A DNA stretch of 11,085 bases from Verrucomicrobiaceae bacterium (lineage in GTDB: Bacteria; Verrucomicrobiota; Verrucomicrobiae; Verrucomicrobiales; Akkermansiaceae). Position 1 is the first letter of the stretch. The number at the start of each line of letters is the position of its first letter. This document shows, piece by piece, positions 7,226 through 11,085 of the stretch. The stretch covers positions 1-11,085 of the forward strand of contig CANBTO010000120.1 in assembly GCA_947372405.1 (NCBI GenBank), written 5' to 3'. The notes beneath the pieces are model-generated. The model was not told where the DNA came from. It made no database searches and saw only the letters and a program-made list of their open reading frames with translations. The translations under genes were made by a program, and so were the position numbers.

Positions 7226-8467
7226 ATGGAAATTCAACGCATGAGCCACATCAGGAACATCTCCACCCGCGACGCCCGCTACCCCATCGGCTCCGGCCAC
7301 GGCAGCGACGCAATCCACAAGGACCCGGTCTATTCCTATGCCGTCACGCTTCTAACGGACGACAAGGGCCGCACCGGCAGCGGACTGGCCTTCACGCTCG
7401 GCGAGGGCAACGACCTTGTCTGTCGGGCGGCGGAATTCTACGCCGCCCGCCTGCAAGGCCGGGACATCGAGGAGATCATGGCGGACTTCGGCGCTCTTCA
7501 GAAAGAGATGGCGGATGAACAGCAGTTCCGCTGGCTCGGCCCGCACAAGGGCGTGGTCCAACTCGCGCTAGCCTCCGTCACCAATGCCTGCTGGGACCTG
7601 TGGGCGAAAACCCGCGGCCTGCCGCTGTGGAAGCTGCTGCTCGACCTCACACCCGCGCAGGTCGCCGCCACGCTTGATCTCTCGTATCTCGAAGACGTGC
7701 TCAGCCGGGAACAGGCGCTCGATCTTCTAACTAAACCGACCGCCATCCGCCCGTCGCGCGAGGGCATTCTCGCCAGCGGCTATCCCGGCTACGACACCTC
7801 CGTCGGCTGGTTCAACTACAGCGACGAACAGGTCCGCGAAAACTGCAGGCGCGCCATCGACGCCGGGTTCACCGCCATGAAACTCAAGGTCGGCTCCAAG
7901 GACCCGGAACGTGATCTTCGCCGCGCCCGCATCGTCCGCGATGTCGCCGGGCCGGACGCGCGGATCATGGTGGACGCCAACCAGCAGTGGACGCTGCCCC
8001 AGGCGCTCGACATCTGCGCCCGCCTCAAGGAGATCGATCCATTCTGGATCGAGGAACCCACGCACCCGGATGACATCATCGGGCACAAGACCCTCGCCGA
8101 CGCCATTGCTCCGGTGAGACTCGCGCTAGGCGAGCACGTGCCTAACAGAATCATCTTCAAGAACTACCTCCAGGTGAAATGCGCCGGCTTCATCCAGGTG
8201 GACGCCGTCCGCGTCGCCGGAGTCAGCGAGTTCCTTGCTGTGAGCCTGATGTGCAAACAGTTCGGAGTTCCCGTCGTCCCCCACGTCGGGGACATGGGCC
8301 AGCTCCACCAGCACCTCGTGCTCTTCAACCACATCGGCCTCGACCTGCCAGCCGTGTTCCTCGAACACATCCCGCACCTCCGCGAGCACTTCGTGAATCC
8401 CGTCCGCGTCGAGGGTGGCGTCTATCGCACGCCGCAGGAAGTGGGAGCTTCCTGCGACTTGCGTTAA
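7226..8467 (+). CDS. L-fuconate dehydratase (enolase superfamily)
   Basis: This 413-residue protein should dehydrate L-fuconate to 2-keto-3-deoxy-L-fuconate in the cytoplasm with Mg2+. The N-terminal capping domain has DARYP and GSDAIHKDPVYSYAV (26-40), typical of the FucD group. The barrel carries the KxK acid/base motif MKLKVGS (K219, K221), metal ligands D250 (VDANQQW), E276 or E277 (WIEEPTHPDD) and E303 (LGEH), the D326-H353 dyad (QVDAVRV and VPHVGDMG), and a late glutamate E380. A His-Asp dyad with this spacing and a 'GEH..NR.IFK' segment are characteristic of L-fuconate dehydratase and not of mandelate racemase or galactonate dehydratase. It is somewhat shorter than the roughly 440-residue characterised enzymes. 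Met6 (7241) is an alternative start. Its presence is the strongest argument that the locus handles L-fucose. Confidence 0.9.
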   Translation: MEIQRMSHIRNISTRDARYPIGSGHGSDAIHKDPVYSYAVTLLTDDKGRTGSGLAFTLGEGNDLVCRAAEFYAARLQGRDIEEIMADFGALQKEMADEQQFRWLGPHKGVVQLALASVTNACWDLWAKTRGLPLWKLLLDLTPAQVAATLDLSYLEDVLSREQALDLLTKPTAIRPSREGILASGYPGYDTSVGWFNYSDEQVRENCRRAIDAGFTAMKLKVGSKDPERDLRRARIVRDVAGPDARIMVDANQQWTLPQALDICARLKEIDPFWIEEPTHPDDIIGHKTLADAIAPVRLALGEHVPNRIIFKNYLQVKCAGFIQVDAVRVAGVSEFLAVSLMCKQFGVPVVPHVGDMGQLHQHLVLFNHIGLDLPAVFLEHIPHLREHFVNPVRVEGGVYRTPQEVGASCDLR

Positions 8468-8518
8468 TTCCCCATGTCTCTTCATCCTTCATAAAAAGCC
8501 AAACAAGCGAGAACCATC

Positions 8519-9547
8519 ATGATCAGAAAAGTTCGATTCATAACCATGACAGCACTTCTGCTGATGGCGGCTACGGCCTTGGCAGGAGATGAAATTGTCG
8601 GCAGGAAACCCGTCATGATTTTCCTGCTCTCCGGACAGTCGAACATGACAGGCCGGGGCATCTTGGGAGACCTGAACAAACCGGCGGAGGAGCAGAAAGC
8701 AACATTGGTCCGGTTCATCAAATCGCCGGAAAACGCGGAGAAATACAAAGGCCTCTACGGCGGAAGCAACAAGACAAGGGACGGGTGGACGATTCGCGAC
8801 GATGTGTTCATCACCATGGGCACGGGCAAGGAAGCGGTGCATGACGGACTGCGGCCGGGTTTCGGCGGGTTTCGCAACAAGGGTTTTGGTCCGGAGCTGG
8901 GCATCGGCCATGTATTGGGGAATCGTTATGAGGAAACGGTCTTGCTGGTGAAGGTGGCCTTCGGTGCCAACAACCTTGCTGTGAATTTCCGCCCCCCGGG
9001 TTCTGGTGGGCAGATTGGCGACAAGTATCCACTGGTGGTCAGTGCGTTGCGGGACGCCATCACGGGCCTCCCGGAGCTGGTTCCGGGTTATGACAAATCA
9101 CAAGGCTACAAGATTGCCGGCTTCTTCTGGAATCAAGGAGAGCATGACGCGAATGAGAAATTCGCACCTGAATATGAAACGAACCTCGCGAATCTGATCA
9201 AGGATCTGCGCAAGGAATTCAACGCCCCCGACATGAAGGCAGTGGTCGCCGTCACCGGCTGCTTCGGCCGGGACCTCGCCGACGTTGTGCAGGGGAAACA
9301 AACTCAGGAGGAGAAAGACACAGCCACCAAGTGGTGGCGCATGGTGCGGGACGCGCAGGTGGCGATTTCCCAGCGACCCGAGTTCAAGGGCAACGTGGCC
9401 ACCGCCGAAACACGCGACTTCTGGCGTCCACGAGAACAGTTTGGCGGGAGCAATCAGGGAATCCACTGGAACGGCAACGGTGAATCCTACTGGCTGATGG
9501 GCGAAGCGATGGGACAGGAGATGGTGAAACTGCTGGATTCGAAATAG
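8519..9547 (+). CDS. Secreted SASA/CE6-type carbohydrate acetylesterase
   Basis: This 342-residue protein has a Sec signal peptide at 1-22 (Arg3, Lys4, Arg6, hydrophobic 9-20, cleavage after A-L-A22). The mature part is an SGNH-like sialate O-acetylesterase (SASA, carbohydrate esterase family 6-like) domain: LLSGQSNMTGRG (36-47) with nucleophile Ser41, a GAN segment (149-151), FFWNQGEHDAN (202-212) and the late GIHWNGNG block (314-321) with catalytic His316. Such enzymes remove acetyl groups from plant or algal polysaccharides or from sialic acids. Next to a fucosidase and fucose catabolism it may deacetylate a fucose-containing polymer, which is an inference. It follows the FucD-like gene by 51 bases with no visible terminator and may be in the same transcript. 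Met10 (8546) is an alternative start that shortens the signal peptide. Confidence 0.85.
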   Translation: MIRKVRFITMTALLLMAATALAGDEIVGRKPVMIFLLSGQSNMTGRGILGDLNKPAEEQKATLVRFIKSPENAEKYKGLYGGSNKTRDGWTIRDDVFITMGTGKEAVHDGLRPGFGGFRNKGFGPELGIGHVLGNRYEETVLLVKVAFGANNLAVNFRPPGSGGQIGDKYPLVVSALRDAITGLPELVPGYDKSQGYKIAGFFWNQGEHDANEKFAPEYETNLANLIKDLRKEFNAPDMKAVVAVTGCFGRDLADVVQGKQTQEEKDTATKWWRMVRDAQVAISQRPEFKGNVATAETRDFWRPREQFGGSNQGIHWNGNGESYWLMGEAMGQEMVKLLDSK

Positions 9548-9648
9548 TCCGCGCAACGACACTCTGAACGCATCCGATCCTGCCCGATGGCTATTCAGGA
9601 ACCGCCCGGCAAAAGCAATTTCTTAACACTAGCCGTAGTTGGCCATTC

Positions 9649-9654
9649 GGGGAG
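9649..9654 (+). promoter_or_regulatory. Shine-Dalgarno site for a TTG-started small gene
   Basis: GGGGAG is followed by six bases and then TTG at 9661. It is one of the best ribosome-binding sequences in the window and is the main reason to accept the TTG start. The upstream in-frame region back to TGA 9565 contains no ATG. Confidence 0.45.
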
Positions 9655-9660
9655 ACGCTT

Positions 9661-10020
9661 TTGCAACGGTCCGCGGGAGCGGCCCTGTGGTTGCCGTGCG
9701 GATGCTGGCAGAGCGCCGTGCCGGCACCAGCGGTTGTGAAGGCGGAGCCCGTGTATATCGATCCCACCAGGCCCTCGGCCTATGTCGGCGCATGGAAAGG
9801 TCAGGTGGGCGCAAAGACGTTTACTGTCAAGGGCGGTCACATTACCACCCGTGCGGACAGTGACGGCAATAAATCTAACGGAATATGGGAAATCGTGGAT
9901 GGAATTTTTCGTTGCAACCGGGAAGACCATGGAACTTTCAGCGGAAAGCTGTCCGAGGATGGCCAGACCATGAGCGCACTTGGCGGGACAAACGCAATCC
10001 GGGTATTTCAGAAGCCTTGA
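9661..10020 (+). CDS. Small exported or lipoprotein-like hypothetical protein, TTG start
   Basis: This 119-residue ORF is not a family I recognise. From about residue 30 it reads like a real folded domain: YVGAWKGQVGAKTFTVKGGH (41-60), then alternating hydrophobic/polar strands with SNGIWEIVDGIF and a glycine-rich end (TFSGKLSEDGQTMSALGG), suggesting a small beta-barrel, possibly lipocalin-like. The N-terminus has Arg3, a short hydrophobic run and a Cys-Gly-Cys (13-15) that could be a poor lipobox, although Pro at -3 is atypical. No ATG fits; TTG 9661 is chosen for the GGGGAG six bases upstream. An ATG in another frame at 9587 gives a short hydrophobic N-terminus that runs to a stop inside this gene, so a frameshift that destroyed the original signal peptide is possible. 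It starts 113 bases after the esterase. Confidence 0.5.
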   Translation: MQRSAGAALWLPCGCWQSAVPAPAVVKAEPVYIDPTRPSAYVGAWKGQVGAKTFTVKGGHITTRADSDGNKSNGIWEIVDGIFRCNREDHGTFSGKLSEDGQTMSALGGTNAIRVFQKP

Positions 10021-10197
10021 CCTGCCGTTCCGCAAACGCAGATCCCTGGCAACATCACATCCTGCAGGAAACCGTTGCTTCGTGCGAGCTTCGTTAGACG
10101 TGGCGACGGCTTACCAGCAGAAGATGTTCGCAGGCCATCGCACATTCGTCGTGCCGGTTCCGACTTCAAAGCCCTCGAATGCCGACCCATTCATATG
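10021..10197 (+). other. Convergent intergenic region with no gene seen
   Basis: This 177-base stretch separates the small plus-strand gene from the minus-strand IclR gene. I see no convincing coding frame, no hairpin followed by a T-run and no tRNA. The two genes converge here, so a terminator is expected but not evident. Confidence 0.4.
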
Positions 10198-10878
10198 TTA
10201 GATGCCCAGTGATTCGTGAATGACTTTCGCCGCGGACTTGAGCGCGGCAAGAACGGCGGCGGGTTTCTTCGCTCCCTTGCGGCTGCGCAGCCAGGACACG
10301 GCCAGCGCGGCATGCACGGCACCGGTGGCGGAGCCGATGCGCACCACCGCGTCGTCCACGCCTTCAATGGTTTCATCGCGGGCCGACATCGTAGCGCCAT
10401 CATCCGCCATCAGCAGGCGTCCGGATGCCGTTTTTTCAGCTTCGAAACGACCACCCACCTCGATCGACAGGCGCACACTCTCCGGGCTGTCCTCCCGCGC
10501 GACAACCAGCAGCTTACCCCGCTCCAGAACGCTGAGGTGGCAACTCTCGCGAAGCACGCCGGTCACCGTCCGCATGGGTTCGCGCGCCACATCCAGCAAG
10601 GTTTTCAGAGGCGAGTGGGCGTGGGCGATCTCGAACAGGCGCAGCGTGGGCGTGTACTTTCCGGAAACCGGCTCACGCCGCAGGTAGCTGCGGCGTTCCA
10701 GACAAACAAGCATGCGGAAGATCTCCGCGCTGCCACGGTCCAGATCACGTGCCAGTTCCGCCAGGGACAGTGGTGATGGGGACGCCGCCAACGCCTCCAG
10801 AATGTCCAGCCCCTTGTCGAGAGCCGGCACGGAATAGGACGGAGGTGTCGAGCTTTCGGGCTTCTTCCTGGAGGCCAT
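10198..10878 (-). CDS. IclR-family transcriptional regulator with shortened effector domain
   Basis: From ATG 10878 the protein has 226 residues. Residues 15-75 form the IclR winged helix-turn-helix: SYSVPALDKGLDILEAL, LSLAELARDL, then AEIFRMLVCLERRSYLRR and GKYTPTLRLFEIA. The rest (about 85-226) matches the IclR effector-binding domain (HLSVLERGKLLVVAR, SVRLSIEVGGR, TASGRLLMA, IGSATGAVHAALAVSW, AAKVIHESLG). About 35-40 residues that normally lie between 'G-LL-A' and the glycine-rich end strand appear to be missing around residues 157-168. IclR proteins are usually 245-275 residues. The frame is open upstream to 11028, with ATGs at 10905 and 10941, but those would overlap the divergent gene or its promoter. 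It may control the fucose genes, as an IclR protein sits beside the Campylobacter fucose locus; no operator is proven. Confidence 0.85.
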   Translation of the reverse strand: MASRKKPESSTPPSYSVPALDKGLDILEALAASPSPLSLAELARDLDRGSAEIFRMLVCLERRSYLRREPVSGKYTPTLRLFEIAHAHSPLKTLLDVAREPMRTVTGVLRESCHLSVLERGKLLVVAREDSPESVRLSIEVGGRFEAEKTASGRLLMADDGATMSARDETIEGVDDAVVRIGSATGAVHAALAVSWLRSRKGAKKPAAVLAALKSAAKVIHESLGI

Positions 10879-10939
10879 AAGGGTTCGCGCTTGACCTTCG
10901 CTCATAAAATGTGATTTCACCAGTAAAACTTTAAGAGAC
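10879..10939. promoter_or_regulatory. Divergent promoter/operator region between IclR gene and oxidoreductase gene
   Basis: These 61 bases separate two divergent starts and must hold both promoters if the chosen starts are right. It is clearly more AT-rich than its surroundings (ATAAAATGTGATTTCACC around 10904-10921). A short inverted repeat GTGA-N2-TCAC at 10911-10920 is a candidate operator half-pair for the IclR protein. No well-spaced -35/-10 pair stands out: TTGACC at 10891 has no good -10 partner. Confidence 0.35.
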
Positions 10940-11085
10940 ATGATCCCAGGCTTTCCACCGCTCCAGAACATCGCCCCACGAACTCCGGCAAGCCCTTTTC
11001 CGATTCTCATCATCGGCACGGGCGGCATCGTGAAGGACGCACACCTGCCGGCCTACCGGATGGCGGGCTTTCCCGTCTGGGGACT
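10940..11085 (+). CDS. Gfo/Idh/MocA-family oxidoreductase, N-terminal part, partial
   Basis: The frame from ATG 10940 is open to the window edge, giving 48 residues. The segment FPILIIGTGGIVKDAHLPAY (20-39) is the first beta strand, GxGG-type dinucleotide-binding turn (G26, G28, G29) and first helix of a Gfo/Idh/MocA oxidoreductase, with the usual 'HLPAY' that follows. These proteins oxidise or reduce sugars and inositols with NAD(P). An N-terminal extension of about 20 residues, rich in proline, precedes the fold. Its divergence from the IclR gene suggests shared regulation. The substrate cannot be judged from this part. Confidence 0.8.
   Translation, partial: MIPGFPPLQNIAPRTPASPFPILIIGTGGIVKDAHLPAYRMAGFPVWG

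Noticed and set aside
10021..10197. A mobile-element or gene remnant in the convergent gap
   Set aside because: Translations in several frames gave no recognisable motif, and no inverted repeats or target duplications were seen.
10216..10776. A plus-strand 186-codon open frame opposite the IclR gene
   Set aside because: It is antisense to well-recognised IclR motifs and has no family resemblance of its own.
10911..10920. GTGATTTCAC as a CRP-type site
   Set aside because: CRP sites are TGTGA-N6-TCACA; the spacer here is only 2 bases, so it is kept only as a weak candidate operator.
1..11085. CRISPR arrays, tRNA or rRNA genes, integrases or phage genes
   Set aside because: No regularly spaced repeats, cloverleaf-like sequence, rRNA segment or mobility gene was found; the window is an ordinary metabolic gene cluster in architecture.

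Overview
The window is GC-rich, gene-dense bacterial DNA that reads as part of a carbohydrate-utilisation locus, most probably for L-fucose or fucosylated glycans. A secreted alpha-L-fucosidase of family GH29, a SASA/CE6-type acetylesterase, an SSS sodium-sugar symporter and a URO-D-like tail together suggest a glycan-degrading member of the Planctomycetes-Verrucomicrobia-Chlamydiae group. The general absence of clear Shine-Dalgarno sites does not argue against this. There is no rRNA or other taxonomic marker, so the assignment is an inference.

Layout. Positions 1-81 hold the last codons of a URO-D-like protein. Then follows a compact plus-strand run: a two-domain GH29 protein (105-2402), an RraA-type aldolase-like protein (2404-3078), a split UxaA-type dehydratase as small SAF subunit (3082-3390) plus large subunit (3377-4585), an SDR closely resembling L-fucose dehydrogenase (4588-5397), an SSS symporter (5431-7206), an enolase-superfamily L-fuconate dehydratase (7226-8467) and a secreted esterase (8519-9547). 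The GH29-to-SDR junctions are 1, 3, -14 and 2 nt, so these genes are almost certainly co-transcribed. A small TTG-started exported or lipoprotein-like ORF (9661-10020) follows. An IclR regulator lies on the minus strand (10198-10878) and is transcribed divergently from a Gfo/Idh/MocA oxidoreductase (10940 to the window edge).

How the genes may work together (inference). The esterase would deacetylate and the fucosidase release L-fucose outside the cytoplasm. The symporter would import it and the SDR would oxidise it to the lactone. L-fuconate would be dehydrated by the FucD-like enzyme to 2-keto-3-deoxy-L-fuconate, and the RraA-like protein could cleave that to pyruvate and L-lactaldehyde. 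The set resembles the Campylobacter jejuni fucose locus, which from memory has an IclR regulator, split UxaA, SDR, transporter, DapA-type aldolase and amidohydrolase lactonase. Here an RraA protein stands where the DapA-type aldolase would be, an enolase-type dehydratase coexists with split UxaA, and no lactonase is visible.

The most interesting points are the catalytic Lys-to-Asn change in the SDR YxxxK motif, the degenerate second GH29 domain, the two unrelated dehydratases, the candidate RraA-type keto-deoxy-sugar-acid aldolase, and the shortened effector domain of the IclR protein.
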